The position numbers and the translations under genes are program-made. The notes below the pieces were generated by a model. That model made no database searches. It saw only the letters and a program-made list of their open reading frames with translations, and had not been told where the DNA came from. Positions 34,091 through 46,020 of a stretch of DNA of 64,000 nt are shown here, one piece after another (position 1 is the first letter of the stretch; the number at the start of each line of letters is the position of its first letter). Source of the DNA: Aquila chrysaetos chrysaetos (Eukaryota > Chordata > Aves > Accipitriformes > Accipitridae); assembly GCF_900496995.4 (NCBI RefSeq), contig NW_024470326.1:310001-374000 (forward strand), read 5' to 3'.

Positions 34091-34965
34091 ACCTCCTGAG
34101 GAGACACTCTGGTCATTATCATTGGAGAATGCTTCTATCACCTCTTCTCTAAACTGAAGAGTAAGAAAAACTATTCTTTAAAAAGGAAAAAAAACCATGG
34201 GTATAGGTGCAGTTTGAAATCTTCCTCCTTAACTACACTATGAATTTTTCTAATTAGCTGTACAAGTCTTGAAGACTTGGAGAAAATTGCAGGAAGAAAG
34301 AAGGCTCGTTAGAACTTTCTGTATTTTAATGAGCCCCATGGTGTGTTTGAGGCTGAGTCCATGGACTCAGCTACTGAGAGCAGACTGAAAGAAACTTCTC
34401 AAGAAGTCCAAGCAGAAGCAAAGTACCTTGAAGCATTAATGGGCCCCACTGAGGTGAGGCCATTACTGACAAAGCCTCCCCCAGGGACTCGTTAGAGCAG
34501 ATACTGAGGCTGTTGATTGCAGGTAGGCAAAAGACACTGTGAAGGTGGCTCTAATGCTGAGAAATATTTGTGTTGTTTTATGCAGCAGAAAGGCCAAGCC
34601 CTGATCTCCAGGCCTTGGGCAGTACATATTCTGTCCCTCACAGGTGAGTCAGGGCTCTTCCTGGGGGCAGCAAGATGTGAGGGTGAGCAATGCCAAGAGT
34701 AGAAAACTGTTTGCAACACTCTTGGCCTCCCCCAAGCAGGGTGAGAAGAAACTAAGTCCAGAGCCTCAAAACAAGTTTTACCTGGTAGGCCTCAGTGGCA
34801 GAACTCACTGTAAATCAAGATGACAAATCCCCTTGGACCTGTTTGCCCTTCAAGCCTTGCCAGAGCACTTGGCCACTCTACTGCAGCTGTCATAACCTGT
34901 CCCATTGCTTTAACCTCCTTCCCTTCAGGCTGTTGATGTCCATCTTGCTTTCCCAGCTAGCTCTC
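34090..34965 (-). repeat. Block R, copy 2
   Basis: Minus-strand copy of block R: 'taattagctgtac' at 34251, 'gagccccatggtgtgtttgaggctga' near 34331 and 'ggcctcagtggcagaactcactg' near 34790. It mirrors 61180-62100. Confidence 0.7.
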
Positions 34966-34989
34966 ACCCCAGCATTTCTGTTCCTTCAC

Positions 34990-35460
34990 TGATGTCTCTC
35001 CAGCCTGGTGGATTTCCTTGCAACACAACGCCATGGCTGATCCGGGCTCTCTCTGGGTGACCTCTTGCACCACAAGGCTAACCCTTTGAGTGGACATTTC
35101 TTTCTCAACACATCCAAGTCTAACCTGTCAAGCTGCACTTTGCGCAGGTTTCCTTCTCTTCCCACTACCCAAGAAAGGCTCCCCATCTCTGAAGCCCCCT
35201 TCACGCAGGTGCGCTCTACTACATGGTGCCCTGAGCCTCCACTTACCAGCGTAAAGAAGCCCAAGCCCTCAGCCTCTCCAAAGAGCCCCATGCTGGCAGA
35301 TGTCCTTGGACCGCTCCAGTTCTTCCCCACTCCTCCAGACGGGAACCCCACACCCAGACACACTAGTCCAGATGTGGCCACACCAGTGCGAGGCCAGGGG
35401 ATGAGAACATCCTTGCCTGGGTGGCCACGCCTATCCGAATACCAGCCCTGTATGCAGTGG
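34990..35460 (-). mobile_element. CR1 LINE 3' part (antisense to +)
   Basis: Complement of 'gagaggctgagg..ttgggctt..' and of the 'ggtgtggccacatctggactagtgtgtc' stretch. It is shared with 60690-61180. Confidence 0.75.
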
Positions 35461-35469
35461 CCTATCTAC

Positions 35470-36400
35470 TGTTTGTCGTGTTGACTACTCTCTCAAATGG
35501 CATTTTAAATGGTACTGCACCGAGGCTGCGTGCCTTCTTACTTGGGACGTAAGAAACCAGAACCTCAGGTACAGAACAATACCAAGTCACGTGGCCTGCT
35601 GCTGGCATGCAGATTTTCTCAGGCAGAGTGATGTCATAGCAACAGACCAGCCATGTGTCTGCTGATGGCCAATGACCCCATGAGATGGAGAGTCCAGTGA
35701 CCCACAACCTTGCCTTGATGGCATGTGCCTCCTATGGACTATGAGCTTCTCCAGACACAATTGGTGTGTTCAGGTGATAGACCAACCCATCAGCCTTTTG
35801 GGGCATGTCAGCGGACAGCCAGCAGAAGTAGGAACCTAACCGTGACCTTTCCAAGGCCCAACGTGCATGCTGCTGTCCTGTCACGTAGCAGGCCGAGAGG
35901 TGTGGGAACCCATTATCCGAGCCCTCGTCCTGGACGGGTACCCTACAGGTACTGGGGAAAGGGATTCCACAATCAAGGGACAACTTTGCTGGCATGGCAG
36001 AGACACACTGCAGATGTGAGAGTAGATTTCTTCCTTTTCCTCTCTTTTTAGCACCTATGCCAGCATGAGTCACGGGCTGACCTATCAGCCCTTCAGAAAG
36101 AAGTAGTTGAACCTCACAGTCCCTTTCCAGCAGCTTTCCTGCTGCTGGCCTATCAACTCCAAGGGAACAGAAGGGACCTCCCAAGCCACCTTCCCAGCCT
36201 TGTGCCTCCTGACTGTCCAAGAGATCCTGAGGCACCGCTGACCTAACCATAGCATTCCCAGCCCATCTCCTCCTTGTGCCTACGAGCTATTCAGGTATAG
36301 GTCACCCTCACATTCCTGTCGCAATGCAATGTGGGACCTTTTCTGGGACATCACGAATCCCTGCGCCAGTCCAGGGGGCAAAACAGCTTACGTAAAGTGA
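35470..36400. other. Unassigned stretch of the arm
   Basis: Mirrored at 60650-60000. It has imperfect internal repeats of the type 'tcacttctgcctgag..ctgacaggccagcagcagg' roughly every 100-150 bases, clearest in the right arm. No gene supported. Confidence 0.4.
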
Positions 36401-36559
36401 GGAGAGGTGACAAGATATGAGGGCAGTAGAGCGTGGAAAGGAGCTTCAGGGGAGCGGTGTTCAGGTAGGAGCTTAGGGATTAGAGCTCACCTTTCAGGGT
36501 TGGGATTAGGCAAAGGCTTATGGGAGAGAGTTTGCGTTCTCCTGCTGAGGTTTCCCTGG

Positions 36560-36800
36560 CTAGTGTTTAAGGTGTGGCTACATTGGGGGTCAGGGTTGGT
36601 TTAGGGCTGGGGTGAGGGCTAGATTAAGGCCAACATGTTAATAATAGGGGTAGAGGCTAGGGGCTGGGTGAGCAATCCGGGTAGGTAAGTGTAAGGGTAA
36701 GGGGGTATGGGTATGGTTTGGGATTTGGCTTAGATGTTAAGCTTGAGGGTAGGGGAAAGCTAAGTCAGGTTAGGTTAGGTTAGTAAGGTGGACACTGTCA
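36560..36800 (+). repeat. Degenerate telomere-like G-rich tract
   Basis: Repeated variants of TTAGG, GTAAGGG and GGTTTAGGG, with a purer 'caggttaggttaggttag' at about 36766-36783. It is mirrored as a C-rich tract at 59500-59880. It is too degenerate to be a working telomere. Confidence 0.6.
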
Positions 36801-37479
36801 GGGGAGGAGGTGTATTAGGGGTTACGTTCGGGCTTGAGCTTAATAGTTACGAGATTAGTGTTAAGGGCTTAACAGGAATGTTTTCAGAGCAGCAACGTCC
36901 CTTAACCCATTTTACCTCTTCAAAATTCTTTTGTGTCGTGGTCAAGGACCTCTCCCTCCCCAAATCCCCATTTCTTTTGCCAGGCTCCCCTGACCTCCCC
37001 AATGTGTCTAACTGTGAGGGTGGTTAATGTGACCTTCTGGAACTCAGAGTATCTTCTCCCTGCTGACCAAGTGAGAAGACTCACAGGCCAACATCCAAGG
37101 GACATACTGTCTGCTGTGCTTGAGAGGCCTCTTCACAGCCGACCGCAGCACTGGAGGAAGGTGATGCCCTGCACCACCCCAGAGGTTCCCTGCCTGCAAA
37201 ACCCACTCGGAGATCCGAAGGGTTACTGCATCACTTTCCCACATGGGTGCTTAAGTTACCACAGGGCAGCTTGGATGCCATGGCCACCTCTGTGCGGGGA
37301 CAACTGAATAAAGACCGAATGTAAATTTTAGAAAAATGTGGACGCCATGCAGAAAGGAAACTATGTAATAGCAGAAAAGTCTCTTATAATTTCCAGCTTT
37401 TAATGATTCTTTTATGAAAGTTGCTGATCACGGAGGGATGATGCTGGTTCCAGAGGACTTTCTACCACTATGGAATTTC

Positions 37480-37960
37480 GTTCCTGATCATCCAGCCAAC
37501 TTCCCCATGCACTGCATCGTCCACGTCTTCAGTACAGATGTCAAACCCAATCAGCTCGAAGGGACTATGGGAAACACCAATCCAAGGAATTGAAAGTCAA
37601 GGTACACAGCATGCCCTTCTTTTCCCCTCCCAATGGGTTTCAGCATTTACTTTTCTTGTCTTCAAGCGTGGAGATGGCTGCAAAGAGCATTTTCCCTGTC
37701 CCCTGCCAGGGAGAGGTGAAGGTGGCCAACCTGTAACATCCCAAGGTGAAGGCTGGCCAACCTGTCACACTCCCAATCAGCCTTGACAATTTTTGAAGGA
37801 TGGGTTTGAGATTTGCTTTTATGAGGATCCTGGAAACCTGACTGTGATCTCTCTGACCCTTCCAAGATGTTGAGGAGGCCTCGTGTGACACCAGCCAGCT
37901 CCACCAGCAACCTCTCTGCTGCATCGCACACCACAAAAGCCGGTCTTCACATCCACACTT
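37480..37960 (-). mobile_element. CR1 LINE RT fragment (antisense to +)
   Basis: Complement of the CR1 stretch read as KKGKKEDWECDRLA in the mirror copy at 58430-58870. It ends beside the class II OR relic. Confidence 0.75.
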
Positions 37961-38084
37961 GGTGGGGGAGGCCCAGGACAAAGCACGTGCCCATCCATGT
38001 CCTCTGGGCTGGTTCAAAAATAGAACCAGAAGCGATCTCCTCCTGGCAGGGCCCAAACTCCATGGGCTCTCCGTGCAGCATCAC

Positions 38085-38660
38085 AGCTTCCCTGAGCATT
38101 TTTATCAGTGTCCCCGCCCCCAACCTTTCTAGTCCACAGGCTGTGGATGAGAGGATTGAACACAGGGATCGTGTGAGGATGGTTGTAGAAAGGGGCTCTG
38201 TCAGCCTATCTCAGGAGGGCCTCTCTGGGCATCACACACCCAAGGATGAGGGTGTCGTAAATAGAAAAGAGTGGCACTAGGAGGCGGGAAGGAGCAGGTG
38301 GAGAAAGCTTTTCTGCCTGCCGTGCCGGATGGGAGACGTTACTTCAGGGCGTGGACAGCTCTAAGCACAAAGGATGACCATGTGAACAGAAGGGGAGGAT
38401 GGGATCTAAAAAGAAGGTCATGACAGCAAAGCCCGCGTGAGTGTAACAGTGCCAGTGTGTGAAAGCTCAGCAATGGGGTGAAATCCACAGAAGTGGTCCA
38501 CTCCACTTGGGCCACAGAACGTATCTGGGACATGACTGAATTGATTACTGCAGCTGACAGACCTCCCTAGCGAAGGAGACAGACCTGGCAGTCCTTGAGT
38601 CATGTAGAGAGCAGGGGGTGGCAAACAGCCCAGTAGTAGTACTGATCGTAGGATGTAGTA
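38085..38660 (-). pseudogene. Class II OR relic, family 6/10/11-like (left arm)
   Basis: On the minus strand there are recognisable OR pieces unlike the OR14 copies: CGPSGVDHF (second extracellular loop), a LELSHTGTVTL-like stretch, and a C-terminal LFNPLIYSL-type motif near 38145. Only about TM3 to the C terminus is present, in several frames, with CR1 directly downstream. It is the mirror copy of 57680-58290. It lies in the part of the window with many single-base indels, so some of its breaks may be sequence errors, but the missing N-terminal half makes it a relic regardless. Confidence 0.75.
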
Positions 38661-38739
38661 ACCAGAAGTAAACACTCTGCACATGCAAAAGGACATTGAG
38701 GTCCTTACAGCTCAGTGCCTCGTTGCCTCCTCCACCCAC

Positions 38740-39130
38740 CTTCCACAGTGCCTGCTCATGAACCTGGAGGACTTTCCTGGGGTTGCCCTAAACAAAAGAC
38801 CTTTCTGTTTCCTTTTCCTGAGCAAGGCCAGTTTTAACTGCAAACACGAGGTCTTACTCCTGCTGACTCCTGCTCTCATCCTAAATGACAAAAACTGTTT
38901 CAACCTGTTGTCTGTCACAGAGAAGACCCCCCACAAACCAAGCTTCCGACCTTCATTACAGGGGAATAGTCCTCGTCCTCCCTGCTGCTCCCTGGCAAGA
39001 GCCGGTAAGCCCTCCATTGCAAGCACCACAAAGCTCAGCAAGCTGTCCCCCCGTCTCATCATCCAAAAACCATCCACAGTCTTGGGACAAGCCATTGGGT
39101 CTCCAGCTCCTCCTGGCAGTGCACATTAGG
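38740..39130 (-). mobile_element. CR1 LINE fragment (antisense to +)
   Basis: Copy of 2400-2780 ('ctcatgaacctggagg', 'tcctaaatgacaaaaactg', 'ctcctcctggcagtgcacatt'). The homology with unit 1 begins at its left edge. Confidence 0.7.
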
Positions 39131-39719
39131 GCCACGGCATCTCAGCTGTGCAGCGTTTAGTGGAGCGCCACAGAATTCTCACAGGGAAAACCTCCTGACA
39201 TGGTCCTGACCACAAAAAGAATGAACATCGAGTCTTAGGGCTGCGCTGCCCCTGCTTGCCGTCAGGAACGGCCATTAAACCTGTGTTATGCTGCACAGAT
39301 CCCTGGGCCACAGACGACCTCAGCAGCATATGATCACACAACGAGCAGCAGGGCAGGTCCCACTCTGTACGGGACATAATCCTCCTGCGTGGCTTGCTGT
39401 TATCTAAACCGTGCAGCAAAATTCTCATAAAAACATCATTTCTGTTTGACTGTTGAGACGAGGAGAAGAGTTGTTCCTTGTAAGAAGAAAATCCTATAGT
39501 AGCTTGGAGGACCAAAAAGAGGAGACTGTTTTCTATGGATGGGGTCTGCATGGTTTGCTGACCATTCAGTGTAGAAAGCCCGTTCAATGCTTACCCCCCC
39601 ACCACCTGGGGTTCTCACCATTAAAGGGGCCTAAAGATGATCTGCATGGTTCTCTCCTTATAGTGTTAACGATTGATGAACATAAATTTTTAAATGCAGC
39701 TCACTGTGTCCGAGTTCCG

Positions 39720-40150
39720 TTATTACTGGGGACATCCAGACCAGCGCCTCCTCGAGAAAAAAAATCCACTCTTCAGCACCCTTGGATGCAGGCCCCTATG
39801 GGACCAGGGAATGGGAAGGGTTGTTTGTAGTTTGCTTGAGTAACCCCCGACGCTTGATCCCAATTGGAACTTGCTGGTTGTTCCCTCCAGAGTCCTGCTC
39901 ACAGCTCAAAGGCCTGGGAGACCTTGCTGGTATTAACCGAGGCTGGGACGTAGAGTACCTCAAGATCTATTAGAGCTACTCTTCCTCATTTCAGCAGTGG
40001 TCCTACCTTATCTCTTTTTTCTCCTGTAACAGTTCCTGAAGTACCAAAGTTAATCTTGGGTGCCCTTGAAACCATTTTTGAGCTCCACCGAGTTTTCTGA
40101 CAGGAACCATGCTGTGTTGGGGATGATGTCCTTGAAGACAAGATGTATCC
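39720..40150 (-). mobile_element. CR1 LINE fragment (antisense to +)
   Basis: Copy of the CR1 piece at 3350-3890 in unit 1, with several one-base differences in length. Confidence 0.7.
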
Positions 40151-41364
40151 AGGCACACTCTGAAAATTCTTGTCTTTTTCATTGGACTGGAACCATCAAG
40201 GAGGAGTAAAAAACCCCTGTGTGACATTGCTTCCTGTTCTGCAATGCCGCAGCTTTGGGTGGGAGAAGGAGCAGACCTTGCCTCATGAGGCATCTGACGA
40301 CTGATGCCTCTGACTGATGCTTTAGGTGTATGGCAAAACAGGGCACCCCAAATCCCACTCTCTGTGAGCCGTCTGGGACATCTATGACGCACCCAAATGA
40401 ATGGGAATGCTTTCCTTGCAGCTCTGTTGACGGTCCCCTGCCAGCCTCCTTGGCATCTCGTGTAGCTCTGTGCCCCTGGATTGGACATGAAACAGAGTAC
40501 CTGCCGTGATTTGTTAGGCAGTGTGGGGACGAAACCTTGGGACACATGCATTACAGTCAGTTGGTAGTACAGTAAATTCAGCTGATGGAAAGCGGAGAGA
40601 CCCAGCTCTCGCTATGGTACATGACTGCAAGCGTTCATATGAAATACCTGGGTCAAGTGCCATGAGATAAGGAGTAGGAAAAGGTTCTTTTGGCCTTATA
40701 GTTGGCATAAGGCGGCCATGTCACTTGGCCAAAGGAATTTCTCCAACCAGGCTCATGCATGATCCCAAGAGGTTGCCCTGTCTTATGAACTTCTCTGTTA
40801 CAGGTTGCTGTTTACCTAATGTATCTTGGACCACCTCTGCGCCGTTTCAAATGTCACCAGGGATTTGACTGAACACCTGGACTCCTGCCTTTGCTCTCCC
40901 TGAATTCAGATGGGAGCTGATAGATGAGGACAAGGGAGCTCACCATGCAGGGTCTATTTTGCTTCACACCACCGAACTGAGTCAAGAGGATTCCCACCTC
41001 CTGTGGCTTTGTGGTGTGCATGGGAGGAGCTGAGCCTACTTCAAATAACCATGAAAGAAACGCTAGGATGATTTGCCTCCATTGACCCATGGATCCCTCT
41101 CTCTGTAGCTTTAAAGGAGACCCTGCCTTTCACTCTTGAGTATCCTGTCTAAAAAATAACATGCAAAAAGTATACTTTAAAAGTAACTCTGAGAGAAGGG
41201 ATTACGTTTTGACAACAAGAAAAAACAAGGTAAATTGTAGATGTTAACTTTGTCTCCGAGAGGGAATTTTTATTTCAGGAAAAGAAAAGAAGTGGGTCTC
41301 TCCCTAGCTGAAGGAGGGAACATCAGTGATTGCTTCAGCCTGTTTCCCAGCAGGTTCCCCTGAG

Positions 41365-41372
41365 CCCCAGGG
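41365..41372 (+). promoter_or_regulatory. EBF/Olf-1-like site (CCCNNGGG), unit 3
   Basis: CCCCAGGG at the same relative place as 4907-4914, about 290 bases before the first leader-exon donor (41663). Confidence 0.35.
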
Positions 41373-41980
41373 ACTCCTGGAGGCAGCCCAAGGGGGCAGA
41401 GAAAGTGCTGCCTTGGGCTGGTCCTCTGCTGCTGAGCTGGGCTGGGATCCTGGGACAGAGGGAGCTCATGGCAAGCAGGCAGCATTTCAGAGAGACAGCT
41501 CTGCCCAGGAGCAGCTCCTCTGCAAAGCGCAGCAGGGTTGAGGGCACTGCCTGCAGGCACCGAGGGGAGAGGAGTGAGGCAGAGAGAGACGTAAAAGGCA
41601 GTCTGGGGTAGGAGGACAGAGGAGAGCTGACCTGGAGAAAAATCTTGACAGCCCTTCACGGGGTAAGTCTCTGGCTGCAGGGCAATGCAGCTGTGGTTCC
41701 TGGAATGACCTCCTAAAGCTGGCACATGCCACAGCCTATGGGATCTGTCAGGAGGACTCTCACAGTTTGTGCAGTGTAGAGACAAAGGACGCGCTTTGGA
41801 GCAGAGGTTCCCTGCTGCACCCTCAGAGGGACAGGGCATGTCAGCTGCCTTCACCCGGGGATGGCTGCGGAGTGTGAAGCTGGGTGTGCAGCCAGGGGTG
41901 CCCAGGGCTGTCCTGCTGAGCAGGGTCCCTGCACCCCAGGGGGCTGTGTGCTGGGGCAGGGACTCTGCCGCTGGTCAGGG
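41373..41980 (+). other. Putative noncoding 5' exons of the unit 3 OR
   Basis: Copy of the leader block. Donors are CGG|GTAAGT at 41662/41663 and CAGG|GTAAGT at 41979/41980. The coding-exon acceptor (tactttgaaag) ends at 43585. The coding-exon leader here (gaaagcacccc..) differs from the 'ttcagtgctcc..' of units 1, 2 and 4. Confidence 0.45.
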
Positions 41981-43608
41981 TAAGTACTCAGCCTGCCTGG
42001 GGAGCTCCAACAGCAGACAGGGGAGAAGCTGTGGGTGGAAGAAGCAACTTGCAGCAGGGCAGGGTCCTTCTGCTGACAAGAGGGTGCTGTGTGGGTCAGG
42101 GCTGCTCACAGCTCCAGATCAGCCCCGGGGCATTTCTGAGGCCACTTTTCAAGGGGAAGCTCAAAGCAGGGATTGCTATAAAGTTAAGGAGCTTTCCAGA
42201 GCCTGGGTTTTCTCTTTCCTAGTCTTGGCGAATTTTCAGGACAAATGGAAAAGGAGCTGTCAGGCTTGAACAGCTCACTGAGACTCGGGAGCTGTAACTC
42301 TGAGGGATCAGTCAGTCTGACAGGAGCCTCCTGAAGTAGAGCACAGGGACTGAGAACAACTGCCCTGGCTGTGCTGGTGCCTGGGAGGTGGCATGCACAG
42401 CTGCGGAAGGGTAACTCTTTCCTGATTTCCCTGCTGCCTCTCCCTTTGCCTCTCTGAGACAGACCATCACTGCTTTTTTCCTTGGTTTTCCACTTGTCTG
42501 TGTTAATTTTATCTTGCTGCTGCTGTCAGGCTCTCTGGGGTGGGAGTTTCAGCTGCAGAGTCACACACTGGTCTTGTGGGTCCTCCCCTGCAGCTGTGTC
42601 CATGGGAACAAGTGTCCCAGCTTTCCTCTCATCTGAGGGGTGATGCTCAATGCTGTCTGTGGGGCTGGGGAATGAGCTGATTCTCCCTTACAGAGATGCC
42701 ATCACAGTAGGTCACTTGACTGTCACCTCAGAGCGTCCTTCCAAGCTGTGAGCTGCCCTGCAGGATGCAAACCTGTCTCACAGCAGCTTTCTGTTATCGG
42801 AAAGCCCCATGGAGAAGCACAGAGATGCTATGACTGAGGAAATGCTCTTGGGTTGGTGAAATGAGCCCAGTGTGTCCTTGCCTAGAAGCAGGGTGCTGAG
42901 ACTTTGAGAAAGGGTGAGACATTTGGTGGTCTGCAGTGGATGTCTCTGCTCTCAGTAGTGTCTGGTGGCTTTTCAGGGTAAAATATGGGAGCGTGATCAC
43001 CCTCCAACCTCAGACAGGTGCAAGCACAGTGAAAGTGGGAACTAGACAGAAGGACAGAGCAGCTCCCCCTCTCTCTGCACTAAGCCACAGGCAATCCTCC
43101 TGACTTGCCTGGCTCATGCTGTTCTCCCAGACTGCAGCAGAAATGCTGAAGGCTTCCGAGATCTAAGAAAACTCCCCAGGGGCGATGTAGGCAGCTGTAA
43201 AAAACCCTAGAACTCTAAAACTATTTTTACCTTCCTGGGTCCTTAGCACTGGGAGTGCAGGTGCTGACAACCCCTTCTGCAGTTAGGAGTGGATTCAGCT
43301 GACAAAGTCAAACACCAGACTGGCCCCTGCCCGCACCCATCCCATGAACCCACTGCTGCAGAGCAGGGCTGACTTCTCAAGAGCCCATGGGCAGAGGCCC
43401 TGCTCTTCATTGCACGCTCGGCCAGCACCAAGCAGGGCTCCAGCCACAGGACCTGAAGGAAGGTTCTCCTAAGAAAAGGAAAAGGGTCTGTGTGTGTAAG
43501 AATGGGAGCGTCTACGGGAAATGGCTTTGATATTGCTCAGAGAATAATGCCCTGACTCTTCCCTGTCTTTTTTCTACTTTGAAAGCACCCCATGCCCAGA
43601 GGAAGAAA

Positions 43609-44569
43609 ATGTCCAACGGCAGCTCCATCGCTGAGTTCCTCCTCCTGGCGTTTGCAGACACGCGGGAGCTGCAGCTCTTGCACTTCTGGCTCTTCCTGGG
43701 CATCTACCTGGCTGCCCTCCTGGCCAACGGCCTCATCATCACCGCCGTAGCCTGTGACCACCGCCTCCACACCCCCATGTACTTCTTCCTCCTCAACCTC
43801 TCTGTTCTTGACCTGGGCTCCATCTCCACCACTGTCCCCAAAGCCATGGCCAACTCCCTCTGGGACACCAGGGCCATCTCCTACCCAGGATGTGCTGCCC
43901 AGGTCTTTCTGTTTCTCTTTTTGATCTCAGCAGAGTATTTTCTTCTCACTGTCATGGCCTACGACCGCTACGTTGCCATCTGCAAACCCCTGCACTACGG
44001 GACCCTCCTGGGCAGCAGAGCTTGTGTCCACATGGCAGCAGCTGCCTGGGGCAGTGGGTTTCTCTATGCTGTGCTGCACACTGTCAATACATTTTCAGTA
44101 CCCCCTCTGCCAAGGCAATGCTGTGGACCAGTTCTTCTGCGAAATCCCCCAGATCCTCAAGCTGTCCTGCTCAGATGCCTACCTCAGGGAAGTTGGGGTA
44201 CTTGTAGTTGCTGTGTGTTTAGCTGTTGGGTGGTTTTTTTTCATTGTGCTGTCCTATGGGCAGATCTTCAGGGTTGTGCTGAGGATCCCCTCTGAGCAGG
44301 GACGGCACAAAGCCTTTTCCACCTGCCTCCCTCACCTGGCGTGGTCTCCTTGTTTATAAGCACTGGCACTTTTGCCTACCTGAAGCCCCCCTCCATGTCC
44401 TCCCCATCCCTGGACCTGCTGGTGGCAGTTCTGTACTCGGTGGTGCCTCCAGCCTTGAACCCCCTCATCTACAGCATGAAGAAACCAGGAGATCAAGGAT
44501 GCCCTGAAGAAAACCTAATCACTGGATGCTTTTTAGAAAGGAATCAGCTGTCTCCTGTCTTCTGCATAG
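43609..44569 (+). pseudogene. Olfactory receptor family 14-like, frameshifted (unit 3)
   Basis: An OR14-type odorant receptor with start ATG 43609 (MSNGSSIAEFLLLAFADT) and acceptor ending at 43585. TM1 to TM4 are open: LHTPMYFFLLNLSVLDLG, MAYDRYVAICKPLHYG and LGSRACVHMAAAAW are all present. An extra C in the run at about 44100 shifts frame before the second extracellular loop. One base is missing near 44340. Extra bases occur near 44478 (one), in 44504-44519 (two) and near 44535 (one), so the usual stop at 44567-44569 is read through. There is no nonsense substitution, and most changes sit in or beside short homopolymers. This could be an intact gene with assembly errors; on the sequence as given it is broken. 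Confidence 0.9.
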
Positions 44570-44788
44570 TACTTATATCTCTTTGCAGACCAAACCTGTC
44601 TTCTGCTGGTCTTTTTATGGTGATTTTTGGGTGTGGTTTTTATTTCTTCTATGTCACTTTCTTTTACTTATCTGAAAGCTTTCCACAAAGAAATGTCTGT
44701 CTTCCTCTGGTTTCTAATTCACAGTCGATCCAGATTTTGTGTCCTGGAGGCTGTGCAAATGAGCTATGCCCTCTGTGTGTTTAAACAA

Positions 44789-44794
44789 AATAAA
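44789..44794 (+). terminator. Polyadenylation signal AATAAA, unit 3 OR
   Basis: AATAAA about 220 bases past the OR stop, in the conserved 'ttaaacaaaataaagggccc' context. Confidence 0.55.
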
Positions 44795-46020
44795 GGGCCC
44801 TGCAGTGACTTGTTCTTCTGAGATCCTTCCTCCAAGACCTTCTCTGCAGCTGCAGGGAGCAGTGCCTGTGTGCACAGGGGAAGAAGAAAAAAGTCCAGGC
44901 ACAGCGGCAATGCCAGGGAGCACCAGCGCTTGGTCTTTCCCCAGCTGCTCTCTTCGCACTGCCATGCTTTCCTTCTGAACCCTTTGGTTGGTGTAAAGCC
45001 TGAGTGCTCCTCAAGCATGGTTAGAGTCCTGCTGTGTGGCAGGCCTGTGGCTGCAGGCAAGTACAGGCAGTGGGCACTTGTGTGACAGAGCTGGCATCCA
45101 TTGCAGCATTTCCATCATACAAGGGGATCTCTCCATGCCTTGTGCCACAGATGCCCACCAGCCCTGGGGCTCACCCCTCTCCACCCCCGAGGAGCTGCTG
45201 TGCCCTTCAGAGGGTTTGAGGCTGTGGGGTGAGTGCCCAGAGCTCTGCCGCACCCTGTGGTGGGCACTGGTGTGGGGCCATGCCAGACTGGGCTGTGCTG
45301 GGGAGAGGGCAGGGGAGGTGCAGAGAGGTTAAGGGAAGTGGGAAGAGTTTAGGGGGAGCTGGTCTGGGCTGGAAAGCACCCAGGAGAGAACAGTATCAGT
45401 GTGTAGTTTGTAGTGTGTGACCATGCAGGGCAAGGACTGACACCGGGGGTTGTGGTGCAGAGGCAGGACTTGCGGCAAGCATGGAAGACATGCAGGTGCA
45501 GAGCACAGAAGAGGCCGGTCGGTGCCCTTGCGGTGTGGTCAGACAGGGAAGGTGGCTCAGGGTCTTCATCAGTCCCAACATCTCTTTTTGGCCATGTCCA
45601 GCACTTGCCAGTTATTCCAGGTTTACAGGTAAGTTTGGCTGTGAGGCCACCTCCACCTTCCTGCTGGGCCAAGGGCTGGTGTGGGGGAATGGACAGCCCT
45701 GCCCAGCCTCGCTCCTTCCCCAGACCCTGGCGCAGAGCTGTCTGCAAAGCTCCACATGGGACAAGGCTGGGGCAGGGCAGGGGTCGGGCGCTGGGGCAGC
45801 TGCAAAAGTAGGAGGGTCATAAATCAGAAATGGGGGAAATTTTCCCACCCCGACTCTCCCCTTTCCCGTGCTGTGCCTGCAGAGTGGGGCTGTGCGACCG
45901 TGTATGGTCAGTAGGGCTGGGCCAGCACAGGGACAGGGCGCTGACAGGGGCCATGAAGCAGCTGCCAGGAGGTGCCTTCATGGACACTTGTTCTCAGAAT
46001 TGCATACCAGAGGCTCATCA
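44795..46020. other. Conserved 3' flank of the unit 3 OR
   Basis: Copy of 8315-9350. It ends with the 'gacacttgttctcagaattgcataccagaggctcatcactgag' stretch shared only with unit 2 (near 27775-27800). It has a perfect donor-like CAG|GTAAGT near 45629. No gene supported. Confidence 0.5.

Noticed and set aside
36560-36800. A functional telomere
   Set aside because: Motifs are too degenerate, internal, and mirrored in a duplicated arm.
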